A stretch of DNA of 34,630 nt, taken from the NCBI GenBank assembly GCA_016290335.1, contig JAEETM010000039.1, positions 1 through 34,630 of the forward strand, written 5' to 3'. This document shows, piece after piece, positions 16,067 to 26,231 of the stretch; within the stretch, counting starts at the first letter, position 1; each line of letters starts with the position of its first letter. The DNA is from Treponema sp. GTDB taxonomy: Bacteria > Spirochaetota > Spirochaetia > Treponematales > Treponemataceae. The notes under the pieces were generated by a model. The model saw only the letters and a program-made list of their open reading frames with translations, was not told the DNA's origin and did not search any database. The position numbers and the translations under genes were made by a program.

Positions 16067-19000
16067 TCAGTCTACAAAAATCTGCGCCTTTTTATCTTCA
16101 AGTTCAATTTTTTCAAGAACGTTATCCGCACTGCTGCACAAAGCTTTTGCCAGATTCTTATCATCAAGACTGGCAGAAAGCTTTTTCATTATTCCAATAA
16201 CATCCTTTATTTCCTGATTGCTTACATTTCCGCTTTCGCCTGTTCTGAGATTATCAGCAACTTCTCCCAGAACTCCTGCTTTTCGCAGAGACTGACTTGT
16301 CTTGAGCAATCCCGGTTTTCCGGACATTTTGGAAATAAGATACTCCATCTGCATTCGCTGCTTTCCAGTGCGGAACTTTTCTTTTTCATCATCAGGCAGA
16401 TATTCGCTTAAAGAAAGAAGCTTTCTGAACATATCAATCTGTGGTGCATTCTCAATTGCTTCTTCATCATCTTCAATAACCTTTTCTATAGTCGGTAGTA
16501 ATTCTTTTGCAGAAGACAAGAGGCTGTTGGCATCGGATTCATCTTCTTCAACTGCTTCAACAGATTCAGTTTCGACTGTATCAGCTTCAACAGGTTCTGC
16601 TTCTTCAACCGCTTCATCTTCGATTGCATCAAAATCAATATCCGCAACATCATCAACTTCCGGAATTAAATCTTCCGCTTCCTGAGAAAGCTCTTTAAGC
16701 ATTTCATCTACAGTCGGGAACTGAATCTCTTCCTGGCTTTCTTCAAGCAGAACTTCGGCTTCATTATCTGTTCCAATAAGAGATTCGGTTTCATCATCGG
16801 TGAGCATTTCGTTGCCGACAAAAGTACCGGTGTCTGGTTCTTCAAGGTCGAGCTCTGTATCTTCATCGATTGCTTCATCGGTAACCGGTTCTTCAGCAAT
16901 TACTTCATCCGCAACTGGTTCATCAACCATTGGTGCAGCTTCAACAACAGGTTCTTCTTCTGCTACAGGCTCTTCTTCTATTACAGGTTCACTCGGCTTA
17001 TTATAAAAACCAGATTCCTGCTTTTCTTCCATATCGTTCAGGCGGTTCTTGAGCACTTCCTGTTCATCTGCAATCTGACGTGCAAGCTTCTGCGCCTCCA
17101 TAGCCGTATCCATTGCAAAACGTGAAGACTGCATCATTGCATCCTGCATTCGTTTCTGCATTTCTTCTACATAAGGGTCTGGCTGATACTGCGGCTGGTA
17201 TGGTGGTTCCCTGTACGGTGGTTCAAGTGGTTCATTCTGGTTATTAAACGGCGATTGAGGCTGCGGTTCTGGTTCAGGGGCGGCAGGCTCTTCTGTCTGT
17301 GTACCATAAGGGTTGTCCCCATTACCATAAGGGTCATCATCAAAGAAATCATCCCTGTCTTCAGGTTTTACATTACCCTTTTCATCAAACTGACCAAAAT
17401 CAAATGCATCAGGATCTTCTTCATCATCTAACAAATCAGAGGCAAGGTTGTCCCCGTTTGCAGCAGGAGAAGAGTTGTCCCCACCTGCACCATTTGCATC
17501 ATTTGATATATTTGCAGCAGGGCTGTCCCCATTTTCACCAGCTCCAGCAACAGGTACACCGGCAGCTTCCCCGTCATCCGCCGCAGGACCGACCGCTTGA
17601 ACCGCAACTGGTTCAGGTTCTGGTTCTTCTGACTCAGGCTCTTCTTCGCCCATCATTTCATCAATGTTTTCATCAAGATTATCAAAGAACTCTTCTTCTT
17701 CCTCTACAAGAGCTTCCTGCATAGGAACATTTCCGCCAAGCTGACTGAAATCAAAATCATCTTCCTGTGGAGCTTCAGCTTCTTTGTTTTCAACTACAGC
17801 TGGAGTTTCTTCAACCGGCAGACTTTCAACAGGTTCTTCTTCAACCGGTTCCGGCTCAGGAGGAACTTCTCTGTGCATCATTTCTGAAAGCTTTTTTATC
17901 TGCTTGTCTGCCAGAATATTCGGCTTTCTAAGATTGCGGCTCTTATCATAAGAATCCATTGCATTTTCCAAATCTCCAGTATTCGTGTAGATTCTTCCAA
18001 GCATGTTGTAGCCGGCAGGATTCCTGATTTCGCGGGCAACAAACTCCTTGGCTTTTTTCTCTGCCATTTCATTGTTACCAATCTGGGCATAACGGCCTGC
18101 TGCTTCAATAATATGATTTTTATAATGCTTGTTCAGTTTATTAATCCGGTCTGAATATTCTTTTGCCTTCTGTTCATCATTAACACAAATGCTGTACTGC
18201 TCGCCTAAATCAAGAACCTGCAAATCCTTAGCACTATCAGGCTCGCTTTCCAGCTCCTGCAGATTAATTCCAGCCGATTCGTATTCTTCTGCAGAAAGAA
18301 GCGTGTGAACATACTGCTTTTTCAAATCCTTGTTATCCGGTTCAAGTTCCATTGCCTTTATAACCGAATCAAGTGCTTCCTGCGGCTTTTCACCTTTTTC
18401 AAGAGCATCTGCCAGCCCCGAAAGAATACGGATATCGTTTTCTGCAAATATGGCAGCTTTTTTGTAAGTTTTTATTGCAGAATCATAATCAAACTGACTT
18501 ATATAAATGCGTCCCAAAAGACACAAAAGTTGAGAATCATTAGGATAAAGCTCTATTGAACGGTGAACAAGATCAGAAGCTTCCTTTGTTCTCTGGCAGG
18601 TTATAAGAAGATTACTGAAATCTCTGATTGCGTCTACCCAACCTGGTTTAGCTTTTAATGCAGCTTCATAACAACGGATTGCTTCTGTATACATTTTTGC
18701 TTCATCATAACAAACTGCAAGGTTGTAATTCAAAATAGGGTGATTCTGATCAACCTGCAAGCCTTTTTTATAAGACGAAATTGCCTTGGCGTAATCCTTT
18801 TTTTCATAATAGATTTTTCCAAGATGATTGTATGCCAGTACATCAGAAGGGTTTTCGTTAATTACAATTTCAAACGCTTCTATGGCATCATCATAATTGC
18901 CCATTTCCTTGTAGGTAAAACCAAGATTGTAGTTTACGCTGCCGGTCTGTCTGTCTTCATCCAGAGCTTTCTGCAGAATATTGATTGAATCTTCATATCT

Positions 19001-19279
19001 CTTCAAACGTCGGTATATTGCACCCAGACTGTTCATTGCCTCAACATAATGAGGATAAAAGGTGATAATCTGCTCGTAATAAGGAATTGCCTTTGCATCT
19101 TCTCCGTTTTTTACGTAGATTGAGCCAAGTTCCTTAAGATAATCAACATTGGAAGGATCATTTTTTAACAGCTGCTTATACAAACGTGCTGCCGTTGCAA
19201 AATCCCGGGACAAAACTGCCGATTTAGCTCTTGTCAGAATCAGGTTTTTTTCATTTAATGTATTTTTTATTTTATTCAT
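16067..19279 (-). CDS. Large TPR protein with acidic, low-complexity middle region
   Basis: 1070 residues. The first 450 or so are tandem tetratricopeptide repeats (for example NYNLGFTYKEMGNYDDAIEAF and YNHLGKIYYEKKDYAKAISSY are consecutive 34-residue units). Residues about 470-930 are rich in Glu, Asp, Pro and Ala with many EEPV-type repeats, a Pro/Gln/Tyr-rich stretch and a short coiled coil. A helical C-terminal domain follows (about 930-1070). There is no signal peptide, so it is probably a cytoplasmic scaffold. I do not recognise it as a named protein. Its start is 23 bp after the LamG/FN3 gene, suggesting one transcript. Confidence 0.85.
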   Translation of the reverse strand: MNKIKNTLNEKNLILTRAKSAVLSRDFATAARLYKQLLKNDPSNVDYLKELGSIYVKNGEDAKAIPYYEQIITFYPHYVEAMNSLGAIYRRLKRYEDSINILQKALDEDRQTGSVNYNLGFTYKEMGNYDDAIEAFEIVINENPSDVLAYNHLGKIYYEKKDYAKAISSYKKGLQVDQNHPILNYNLAVCYDEAKMYTEAIRCYEAALKAKPGWVDAIRDFSNLLITCQRTKEASDLVHRSIELYPNDSQLLCLLGRIYISQFDYDSAIKTYKKAAIFAENDIRILSGLADALEKGEKPQEALDSVIKAMELEPDNKDLKKQYVHTLLSAEEYESAGINLQELESEPDSAKDLQVLDLGEQYSICVNDEQKAKEYSDRINKLNKHYKNHIIEAAGRYAQIGNNEMAEKKAKEFVAREIRNPAGYNMLGRIYTNTGDLENAMDSYDKSRNLRKPNILADKQIKKLSEMMHREVPPEPEPVEEEPVESLPVEETPAVVENKEAEAPQEDDFDFSQLGGNVPMQEALVEEEEEFFDNLDENIDEMMGEEEPESEEPEPEPVAVQAVGPAADDGEAAGVPVAGAGENGDSPAANISNDANGAGGDNSSPAANGDNLASDLLDDEEDPDAFDFGQFDEKGNVKPEDRDDFFDDDPYGNGDNPYGTQTEEPAAPEPEPQPQSPFNNQNEPLEPPYREPPYQPQYQPDPYVEEMQKRMQDAMMQSSRFAMDTAMEAQKLARQIADEQEVLKNRLNDMEEKQESGFYNKPSEPVIEEEPVAEEEPVVEAAPMVDEPVADEVIAEEPVTDEAIDEDTELDLEEPDTGTFVGNEMLTDDETESLIGTDNEAEVLLEESQEEIQFPTVDEMLKELSQEAEDLIPEVDDVADIDFDAIEDEAVEEAEPVEADTVETESVEAVEEDESDANSLLSSAKELLPTIEKVIEDDEEAIENAPQIDMFRKLLSLSEYLPDDEKEKFRTGKQRMQMEYLISKMSGKPGLLKTSQSLRKAGVLGEVADNLRTGESGNVSNQEIKDVIGIMKKLSASLDDKNLAKALCSSADNVLEKIELEDKKAQIFVD

Positions 19280-19302
19280 TTTTCTTCCTTAAATTACCTT
19301 AA

Positions 19303-20844
19303 TTATTTCTTCAATCTGTCCAATGGTCTGGCAAAAACTTCCTTTGACATAGGTCCTGTTATTCTGTCATCAAGCCTTGACCAGGCCGCAATTGCAAAAT
19401 AATAGATTTTCCCATTTTCCAATCCTGTCACCTTAAACGATGTCTGATTTCCAACTTTTATTGGGGATGCTCCTTCAACTGCAATTCTTCCCAAGTATTC
19501 TCCAGGACGACTGCCATAGTAGATATAATAACCACCGGCAGTATCATCAACTGAATATTTCCATTTTAAAAGCACACAACCATTTCCTGCTTCGGCCTTT
19601 ACTGTAAAAGGCGGCAGCGGTAAAGGAAGTTCTGTAAAATCCAGCTCAATGGTAGTTACAGAAGGAGTTTTTTCTCCATCCCCATCCGGATAAAGATTAC
19701 AGGCAACCTGGAAATACAGGCCTGTTATACCGTCAAGGGTGTCCCCATTTTCAACTGGCTTCCATTCAGGATAAGTGTCTGTCCAGTTATAAAAATTGTC
19801 TCCTGAACGCACAAAATAGCATACATCAGTCTGAGGAGGAATACTGTCAACAGCCGTAAGCGAATTAAGCTTTGCACCGGTAGAAACCTTAATCGGTTTA
19901 GTTTCAAAACGTCCGCCTGTTGGTGCATAAATCAGCCGTCTCAGGGTTCCTGCATATTCTGCAGACTGGTATTCCGGTGGAGAATATGGCCGTCTTAAAA
20001 TACGGATATCATCAATTTTTCCTGTATATTCAGTACAGAATTGAAGTTCAGATGGAGTTCCAAGAACAATAAACTCAATTTCGCCATTTGCATCGCCGGT
20101 AGAAGTTACGTACAGCAAATCCTCTGTAACTCCATTTACAAGGTACTCAAGTATTCCGGTTTCACAGTCATAAGAAAGAACGTGACAGCTCCATTTATCA
20201 GGAATAATGTTTGAAGTTCCTTTCAGATTTATTTCATTATTTCCGTATTCGTTTTTGTAATTATCAAAAAAGTTAGATAAAGTCCAGCTGAGGTGACCTC
20301 CGTCAAAAATACAGTTCATAAGCTGGTAGATGAGTCTGCCCCGTACATTTTTGGAAGATTCCCATTTGATTATTACTTCACCATTTTCTGCAATCGACGG
20401 ACAAAGCCAGAACTCTATGGAAAAAGACCCCAAAAGTCCTTCCGTACCGAAAAATGCTCCAGGTTTACCAAGAACACTCAATCCTCCAATATTTCTGGAC
20501 AAACCGGCACCCTTTTCCATTATTGCATCAGTAGAAATCCGAAGATTATTCGTCAAAATATCATAAGCACCCGTAGAAACAGGCATTGCAGGATTTTCAA
20601 AATCAATCAGTAAGTCGGTAACCTCATCCGAAGCAAAGGAATTAGTTGCAAGCTCAATACAATCATAACCATAGCGTCCTGTTCCCGTAGTTACACCATT
20701 TGAATAACTGAATGCAGACCATCCTTCCTTTCCGCCAAGGACAATCTGAGTATTCTCTGCGTATACATAATGAGAAAAAAGGAATAAAATGCAGAGCAGG
20801 AAACTTACCTTGCAGGACACTTTATTAATCTGTTTTTTTAACAT
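19303..20844 (-). CDS. Secreted LamG-like / fibronectin type III protein
   Basis: About 513 residues. A basic, hydrophobic signal peptide (KVSFLLCILFLFSHYVYA) is followed by a concanavalin/LamG-like region (about 60-300, with FSIEFWLCPS and IDDIRILRRPYSPPEYQ) and a C-terminal FN3 domain (about 415-505, ending LENGKIYYFAIAAWS). It is likely exported to the periplasm or cell surface; carbohydrate or protein binding is inferred from the folds. The ATG at 20844 is chosen because AGGTG lies six to seven bases upstream; an in-frame GTG at 20853 is the alternative. It is probably cotranscribed with the TPR gene. Confidence 0.8.
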   Translation of the reverse strand: MLKKQINKVSCKVSFLLCILFLFSHYVYAENTQIVLGGKEGWSAFSYSNGVTTGTGRYGYDCIELATNSFASDEVTDLLIDFENPAMPVSTGAYDILTNNLRISTDAIMEKGAGLSRNIGGLSVLGKPGAFFGTEGLLGSFSIEFWLCPSIAENGEVIIKWESSKNVRGRLIYQLMNCIFDGGHLSWTLSNFFDNYKNEYGNNEINLKGTSNIIPDKWSCHVLSYDCETGILEYLVNGVTEDLLYVTSTGDANGEIEFIVLGTPSELQFCTEYTGKIDDIRILRRPYSPPEYQSAEYAGTLRRLIYAPTGGRFETKPIKVSTGAKLNSLTAVDSIPPQTDVCYFVRSGDNFYNWTDTYPEWKPVENGDTLDGITGLYFQVACNLYPDGDGEKTPSVTTIELDFTELPLPLPPFTVKAEAGNGCVLLKWKYSVDDTAGGYYIYYGSRPGEYLGRIAVEGASPIKVGNQTSFKVTGLENGKIYYFAIAAWSRLDDRITGPMSKEVFARPLDRLKK

Positions 20845-20918
20845 ATAGTTCACCTAAATAGTCTATCGGCATAAATTTAAAAAAGATTAATCAAAACTGC
20901 GGTTACACGGTGGCAGAA

Positions 20919-22946
20919 ATGGCAAAAAACACTACCTGGGATACTTTACACGAAACAGCTCTGAAAGCACCTCAATCAAGCGGGGTTTACCTGTGGCGTA
21001 ATTCCGAAAACACCGTAATTTACGTAGGAAAAGCTAAAAACTTAAAAAACAGGCTCTGCTCGTATTTTTCGGGGCAAAAAAACATAAAAACAAAAATGCT
21101 CATTGCCCATGCAGTCCTTATTGAATACATCACTACAACAAACGAGTACGAAGCCCTTCTTCTTGAAAATAATCTGATTAAAAAATACAACCCACGCTAC
21201 AACATCAATCTTAAGGACGGTAAATCTTACCCTGTTCTGCGCATTACTAATGAAGATTTCCCGCGCATTTTCCGCACAAGAAGGATTTTGCAGGATGGTT
21301 CACAATATTACGGCCCGTTTCCCAATGTTGATGCGGTAGACACTTTTCTTGATACAATTTACAAGCTTTTTCCAGTCCGTCACTGCAAGGTTCTGCGCAA
21401 AAGGGACACTCCCTGCCTGTATTATCACATGAAGCAGTGTAAGGCTCCCTGCTGCAATAAGATTTCAAAGGAAGATTATGGCGAATATATTGAAGAAATT
21501 GGCCGTCTTTTAGAGCAGAAGGATGATGATGCAGCCAAACGGATGACCGAAGAAATGAAGGCGGCAGCGGCAGAGCTTAATTTTGAAAAGGCAGCACGGC
21601 TTCGCGACGGAATAAAGGCTTTACTTGTGCTCCAGAACCAGAACATTGTGGAAGCTTTTGATTCCGAAGACAAAGATTATATTGCATACTGGCGCGAAGG
21701 CGAACTTGTAAGCTTTACCGTACTGAAAATCCGTCACGGAAAGCTTCTGGGACGCGAAAATTACCGTGTTGAAAGCTTAAATGAAGATGATGAGCTTACC
21801 GGCGAGTTTATTTCCGCCTATTACGAGGATGAAAAGCAGATTCCTCCAGCAATTTACGTTACTACAACCACCGAGTACGAAATTATTTCCAAATGGCTAA
21901 ACGATGAAAAGCATGGAGAAACAAAGGTTTTCACTGTTTCCACCGGCGGGGTTTCAACTACAGACACTTCATCTGAGGGCACCGCATCATCATCACCGCA
22001 AACCTCATCATCACCGAACACATCTTCTTCTCCACACGATATTGCCGCAATCAATATGGCACTTCAAAATGCCCGTGAAGATATTATCCGCCGCCTGCGT
22101 GAACGAGGGGACACTCCTGCTCTTGAAGAACTCAAAACCCTGCTTAATCTGGATACGCTTCCAGTTCGAATTGAAGGCTTTGATATTGCACATATCGGCG
22201 GAAAGTTCCCGGTTGCTTCCCTCATCAGCTTTTACAACGGCAACCCGGACAAAAAGAATTACCGCTATTTCCGGCTTAAAACAACGGACGGTATAATAGA
22301 CGATTTTGCTTCCATGCGGGAGGCAACCACCCGGCGGTATACAAGGCTGCTCAATGAACAGGCAGAGCTTCCAGATTTAATTATGATAGACGGTGGCCTG
22401 GGACAGGTAAATGCCGTAGAAGGTGTCCTGCAGGCACTTAATCTTGATATTCCGATTGTCGGTCTTGCTAAAAGGGATGAAGAGCTTTATCTTCCGGGAA
22501 ACAGCACCCCGATTTGTGTTCCACGCCGCAGTGATGCACTAAGACTTCTGCAGCGTGTGCGAGATGAAACTCACCGCTTTGCAACAAGCAGAAACCAGAA
22601 GCTCCGCACTAAAGAAAATACAGACAGTCTGTTCCTTGAGCTGCCGGGTGTTGGTGAAAAACGGGCCTTAAAGCTGCAAAAAACTTTCCTCACTCTGGAA
22701 AACCTTGCTGAACAGGAAGAATCCGCAATTGCTCAGGCTCTAAATATAAAAAATGCTGATGAAGCTGCCACTATTCTTTTTGCGGCAAAGGAACTTTTGA
22801 AAAAGCGCAACGAAAAGAAAGAGGCGCAGAAATCATCACTTGGAATTGCAGGCACTACAAAAGAAAAGGCTGCGGAAGCCAAATATATTGATGATCTGGC
22901 CGAACTTGCATTGTCAGCAGCAGAAGACACACCAGATTATGGTTGA
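20919..22946 (+). CDS. uvrC: Excinuclease ABC subunit C
   Basis: About 675 residues. A GIY-YIG nuclease domain is at the N-terminus (SGVYLWRN then VIYVGKAKNLKNRL). A UVR motif for UvrB contact (LNFEKAARLRDGIKAL) is central. The RNase H-like nuclease has EGFDIAHIGGKFPVASLISF and MIDGGLGQVNA, and a helix-hairpin-helix pair ends the protein (LPGVGEKRALKLQ). It makes the two incisions in nucleotide excision repair. A Ser/Thr-rich insertion at about residues 345-370, encoded by short tandem repeats, sits between UVR and RNase H domains. GGTGG five bases before the ATG at 20919 supports this start; GTG at 20910 is also possible. Confidence 0.95.
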   Translation: MAKNTTWDTLHETALKAPQSSGVYLWRNSENTVIYVGKAKNLKNRLCSYFSGQKNIKTKMLIAHAVLIEYITTTNEYEALLLENNLIKKYNPRYNINLKDGKSYPVLRITNEDFPRIFRTRRILQDGSQYYGPFPNVDAVDTFLDTIYKLFPVRHCKVLRKRDTPCLYYHMKQCKAPCCNKISKEDYGEYIEEIGRLLEQKDDDAAKRMTEEMKAAAAELNFEKAARLRDGIKALLVLQNQNIVEAFDSEDKDYIAYWREGELVSFTVLKIRHGKLLGRENYRVESLNEDDELTGEFISAYYEDEKQIPPAIYVTTTTEYEIISKWLNDEKHGETKVFTVSTGGVSTTDTSSEGTASSSPQTSSSPNTSSSPHDIAAINMALQNAREDIIRRLRERGDTPALEELKTLLNLDTLPVRIEGFDIAHIGGKFPVASLISFYNGNPDKKNYRYFRLKTTDGIIDDFASMREATTRRYTRLLNEQAELPDLIMIDGGLGQVNAVEGVLQALNLDIPIVGLAKRDEELYLPGNSTPICVPRRSDALRLLQRVRDETHRFATSRNQKLRTKENTDSLFLELPGVGEKRALKLQKTFLTLENLAEQEESAIAQALNIKNADEAATILFAAKELLKKRNEKKEAQKSSLGIAGTTKEKAAEAKYIDDLAELALSAAEDTPDYG

Positions 22947-22962
22947 TTTCCATGACTAAGCT

Positions 22963-24834
22963 TTACCGCAATATAGAAATTAAATCTTTGCGGCCAAGCT
23001 TTTCCAATGCTTCGTGGACTAAGGCTCGGTTTGCGGGATTTTTGAACTGTATTAAGGCACGCTGCAGGCGGCGTTCGCGGGCTCCTTTTGGAACATAGAT
23101 GCGAGCAAAGGTGCCGTCTTTATTGCGGGTATATGGATCAAGCTCGGTGTAGTACTGGCATGTGGAAAGGCTGCCGGGAGTCGGATAAAAGTCCTGGATC
23201 TGGTCGGGGACAAAGCCTGTTTTTTTAAGGTACATGGCAGTGTCCAGGGCTTCTTTTAAGCCGCAGCCGGGGTGGGCAACAATATAATATGGAACAATGT
23301 ACTGTTTTAGATTGAGTTTTTTGTTCATCTGCGCATATTCTTTTTCGAACTGAACATAGGTGCTGTGATTGCTTTTTCGCATTAAGGCAAGAACCTTGTC
23401 GTTTGTATTTTCCGGGGCAACCTTAAGCTGACCTGAAATATGATAGCGGCACAAATCTTCAAGAAAATGCTTGTCTTTATCCATAATCAGATAATCAAAA
23501 CGAATGCCGGAACGAATAAAAACCTTTTTTACACCAGGGACAGCCCTGAGTTTTCTTAAGAGCTCAATATAATCTTCATGCGAAACTTCAAGATTCGGGC
23601 AGGGCTCGGTACCAAGACACTGCCTGTTTTTACAAACGCCCGCTTTAAGCTGCTTCTGGCATGCAGGCTGACGGAAATTAGCTGTAGGCCCGCCGACATC
23701 GTGAATATAGCCTTTAAACTGCGGATGATGAGTAAGGGCTTCTGCTTCCTTTACAAGAGATTCGTGACTGCGTGCCTGAATGCGCCTGCCCTGATGAAAG
23801 GTGATTGCACAGAAAGAACAGGCTCCGTAACAGCCCCGCACCGAAGTAAGGGAAAAAAGCACCTCCGCCAGAGCAGGGATTCCTGTTTTTCCGTTTGCAG
23901 CGGGTTTGTCGTAAATTGGATGCCACCTTCTTGTATACGGCAGCTCCATCACGTCATCAAATTCCTTAGTTGTAAGTGGCAGCGCAGGAGGATTCTGCAC
24001 TACAAAGCGCGTGTCTGCTTTTTCTACAAGGTAATCTGCATTTAGGGCATCGGTATTCTGCTCCTGAATCAAAAAGCTTTCGGCAAACTTCTGCTTTGAC
24101 AGAGGGTTGTCCCCATTAATTTCTTCAAAGGAAGGCAGAATAATTACTTTTGCATTCGGATTTATTGCTGCAGCATTGATTTTTTCCAGCTTTACCTTTT
24201 CGGCAGGGTCGCCACTCCCCCACCAGCAGGTGCCCCGCACATCGTGAATCTGACGAGCGGGGATTCCATCTGCAAGCTTTTGGGCAATTTCAAGCATTGA
24301 ATGTTCGCCCATTCCGTACATAAGTAAATCGGCTTTACAGTCCAGAAGGATTGATTTTCGCACTTTATTTGACCAGTAATCGTAATGGGTAAAACGGCGC
24401 AGGCTTGCTTCTATACCGCCCACAAGAACATCCACACCTTTATAAGCTTCGCGGATTTTGGAAACATAAGTTATAAGGGCACGGTCGGGGCGATGTCCGG
24501 CTTCTCCACCATGAGCATAGGAATCCTGGGAACGGGGTTTGTTATTTGCGGTGTAGTTGCTCACCATTGAATCCATGGCACCTGCACTTACCAGAAAAGC
24601 AAGGCGCGGACGACCAAGCACCTTAAAGGCTTCTACATTTTTGTAATCGGGCTGGGCAATTATTCCAACCTTGTAGCCGTGGGCTTCCAGCAAACGACCA
24701 AGGAGGGCGGCGGCAAAGGAGGGGTGATCCACATAAGCATCGCCACTAACAAAAACAAAGTCGCACTGATCCCAGCCACGTTTTTTCATATCATCTTGAG
24801 AAATCGGAAGAAAAGAACTGGCAGAATCATCCAT
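22963..24834 (-). CDS. ygiQ: YgiQ-family radical SAM protein
   Basis: 623 residues, the usual length. The N-terminal part has DFVFVSGDAYVDHPSF and a B12-domain-like fold. The radical SAM cluster motif GCYGACSFCAI lies near residue 335, followed by the family-typical GYIHDVGGPTANFR and YIVAHPGCGLKEA. YgiQ proteins bind a 4Fe-4S cluster and S-adenosylmethionine; the physiological reaction is not established. GAGGTG precedes the ATG, which overlaps the end of the upstream methyltransferase gene by 8 bp, indicating coupled translation. Confidence 0.93.
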   Translation of the reverse strand: MDDSASSFLPISQDDMKKRGWDQCDFVFVSGDAYVDHPSFAAALLGRLLEAHGYKVGIIAQPDYKNVEAFKVLGRPRLAFLVSAGAMDSMVSNYTANNKPRSQDSYAHGGEAGHRPDRALITYVSKIREAYKGVDVLVGGIEASLRRFTHYDYWSNKVRKSILLDCKADLLMYGMGEHSMLEIAQKLADGIPARQIHDVRGTCWWGSGDPAEKVKLEKINAAAINPNAKVIILPSFEEINGDNPLSKQKFAESFLIQEQNTDALNADYLVEKADTRFVVQNPPALPLTTKEFDDVMELPYTRRWHPIYDKPAANGKTGIPALAEVLFSLTSVRGCYGACSFCAITFHQGRRIQARSHESLVKEAEALTHHPQFKGYIHDVGGPTANFRQPACQKQLKAGVCKNRQCLGTEPCPNLEVSHEDYIELLRKLRAVPGVKKVFIRSGIRFDYLIMDKDKHFLEDLCRYHISGQLKVAPENTNDKVLALMRKSNHSTYVQFEKEYAQMNKKLNLKQYIVPYYIVAHPGCGLKEALDTAMYLKKTGFVPDQIQDFYPTPGSLSTCQYYTELDPYTRNKDGTFARIYVPKGARERRLQRALIQFKNPANRALVHEALEKLGRKDLISILR

Positions 24835-25684
24835 TCTTCACCTCATAAGCTGCGGAATTGGTCAAAGGTTTACAGCCAGGTTTATTGTCTGAGTTTTTTT
24901 TCTCTCCTGCTTTTTGATTTAAGCCCGCAATTTTGGTGAAGATTCTTTCCAGATACTGGGCTTCGCTTTCGGAAAGGCTTGCTCTTGAAAGAAGGCTGCG
25001 CCAGAAGTTTTCCATATCTTCGCGGCCGGGCATTTTGAAAAAACCGATTTTCTGCATGTTATCTGTGATTATTTGTACTGATTTGTCTATTCTCTGCAAA
25101 GAAAGAGGTGTGTAACCCGCAAGCCGTTTATTATTCTGGCGCAAGCTTTCCCTAAAAAGATGGTAGCAGATTATCTGTACTGCATGGCTCAAATTAAGTG
25201 AACCAAAATTATCTGAAGAAGGAATTGTTACGCCAAGGGTGCACTGATCAAGCTGCTCGTCGGTAAGTCCTGTGCGTTCGTTCCCAAAAACTACAGCAAC
25301 CTTTCCGCCAGAAACAACTGCATCATCATCACTAACACTATCTGCCGGGCTTCCAGTGATATTTCCAGTGATTTTTCCTGCCATTTCTGCAAACTCTTCG
25401 GGTAAAAGCAGCTTTCCGCGTTTTTTTCCTGCACGTCTTGTTGTTCCTGCACAAATAGCACAATCGGCAGTGGCTTCTTTAATTGACTTGTAAAAGCTGG
25501 CTTTATCAAAAATGGGGACGGCGTGTATGGCTAGAGTGTGGATATGTTCAATATCATAATCTTCTTTTTTACCAACAATTCGTAATTCGCTGATGTCGTT
25601 GTTTGCCATTGCACGACAGGCAGCTCCAATATTGCGGCTTTCATCGGGGTGGTCAAGTATGATTATGATTTTATTAAGATTCAT
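24827..25684 (-). CDS. trmJ: SPOUT RNA 2'-O-methyltransferase, TrmJ-like
   Basis: 285 residues. All three SPOUT knot motifs are visible: HPDESRNIGAACRAM near the start, VVFGNERTGLT in the middle, and IPSSDNFGSLNLSHAVQI. These are typical of the TrmH-family group that contains TrmJ, which methylates the ribose of residue 32 in some tRNAs using S-adenosylmethionine. A Ser/Asp/Gly-rich insertion (about residues 107-126) interrupts the middle and is not usual. A C-terminal helical tail resembles TrmJ. Another rRNA-directed family member remains possible. It is followed by ygiQ with overlapping ends. Confidence 0.85.
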   Translation of the reverse strand: MNLNKIIIILDHPDESRNIGAACRAMANNDISELRIVGKKEDYDIEHIHTLAIHAVPIFDKASFYKSIKEATADCAICAGTTRRAGKKRGKLLLPEEFAEMAGKITGNITGSPADSVSDDDAVVSGGKVAVVFGNERTGLTDEQLDQCTLGVTIPSSDNFGSLNLSHAVQIICYHLFRESLRQNNKRLAGYTPLSLQRIDKSVQIITDNMQKIGFFKMPGREDMENFWRSLLSRASLSESEAQYLERIFTKIAGLNQKAGEKKNSDNKPGCKPLTNSAAYEVKNG

Positions 25685-25697
25685 GATTCCTCAAAAG

Positions 25698-25720
25698 ATT
25701 GCCGGATCAAGTCCGGCAAT
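25698..25720 (-). terminator. REP-like hairpin acting as terminator of the DUF456 gene
   Basis: ATTGCCGGA (25698-25706), five-base loop, TCCGGCAAT (25712-25720): a perfect 9-bp stem. Read leftward it is followed by CTTTT, so it can terminate transcription coming from the DUF456 gene. The same palindrome, flanked by TGTCA on one side, is a common extragenic repeat in many bacterial genomes. Confidence 0.7.
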
Positions 25721-25727
25721 GACATTG

Positions 25728-26213
25728 TTACCAGTAGAAAGACTTTACGTAGAGCCAGATAAAAAAGGCTACGGCTATCATCTTCATTCCAACACCAAGC
25801 AGAAAGCCTAAAAAAGCTCCCCAGGCAGATTTGAAAGAAGGTCCAAAAGCTCCCTTTGTATTTATAAGCTCAAAAATCAGGGCGCCTAAAAAAGGACCAA
25901 GAATAATTCCTGCCGGTCCTGCAAAAAAGCCGATTATGAGTCCAAAGGTTGCTCCTCTTGTTGCGGCCTTACTTCCACCTGTTTTGTTAGTCATATATAC
26001 CGGCAAAATGTTATCCAGAATGGAAACTAAAACTGCAATAACAGCTGTTACAATCAGCCAGACAAGAGAAAGCCCATTATAAGAAGAAAAATAACAGAGC
26101 AAGAGCCCTACCCAAGCAAGCGGGGCTCCAGGAAGAACCGGAATAAAAGTTCCAAGAAAACCTATGGCAAGAATCACTCCTGCCAGAATAGACAGCAACA
26201 GACTTACATTCAT
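25728..26213 (-). CDS. DUF456 membrane protein
   Basis: 161 residues with four or five hydrophobic segments. The opening GFLGTFIPVLPGAPLAWVG and the glycine-rich RGATFGLIIGFFAGPAGIILG are characteristic of the DUF456 family of small integral membrane proteins, whose function is not known. It is separated from the downstream methyltransferase gene by a terminator hairpin, and from the upstream gene by 18 bp. Confidence 0.85.
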   Translation of the reverse strand: MNVSLLLSILAGVILAIGFLGTFIPVLPGAPLAWVGLLLCYFSSYNGLSLVWLIVTAVIAVLVSILDNILPVYMTNKTGGSKAATRGATFGLIIGFFAGPAGIILGPFLGALIFELINTKGAFGPSFKSAWGAFLGFLLGVGMKMIAVAFFIWLYVKSFYW

Positions 26214-26231
26214 AACTCTATTGTACTTGTT

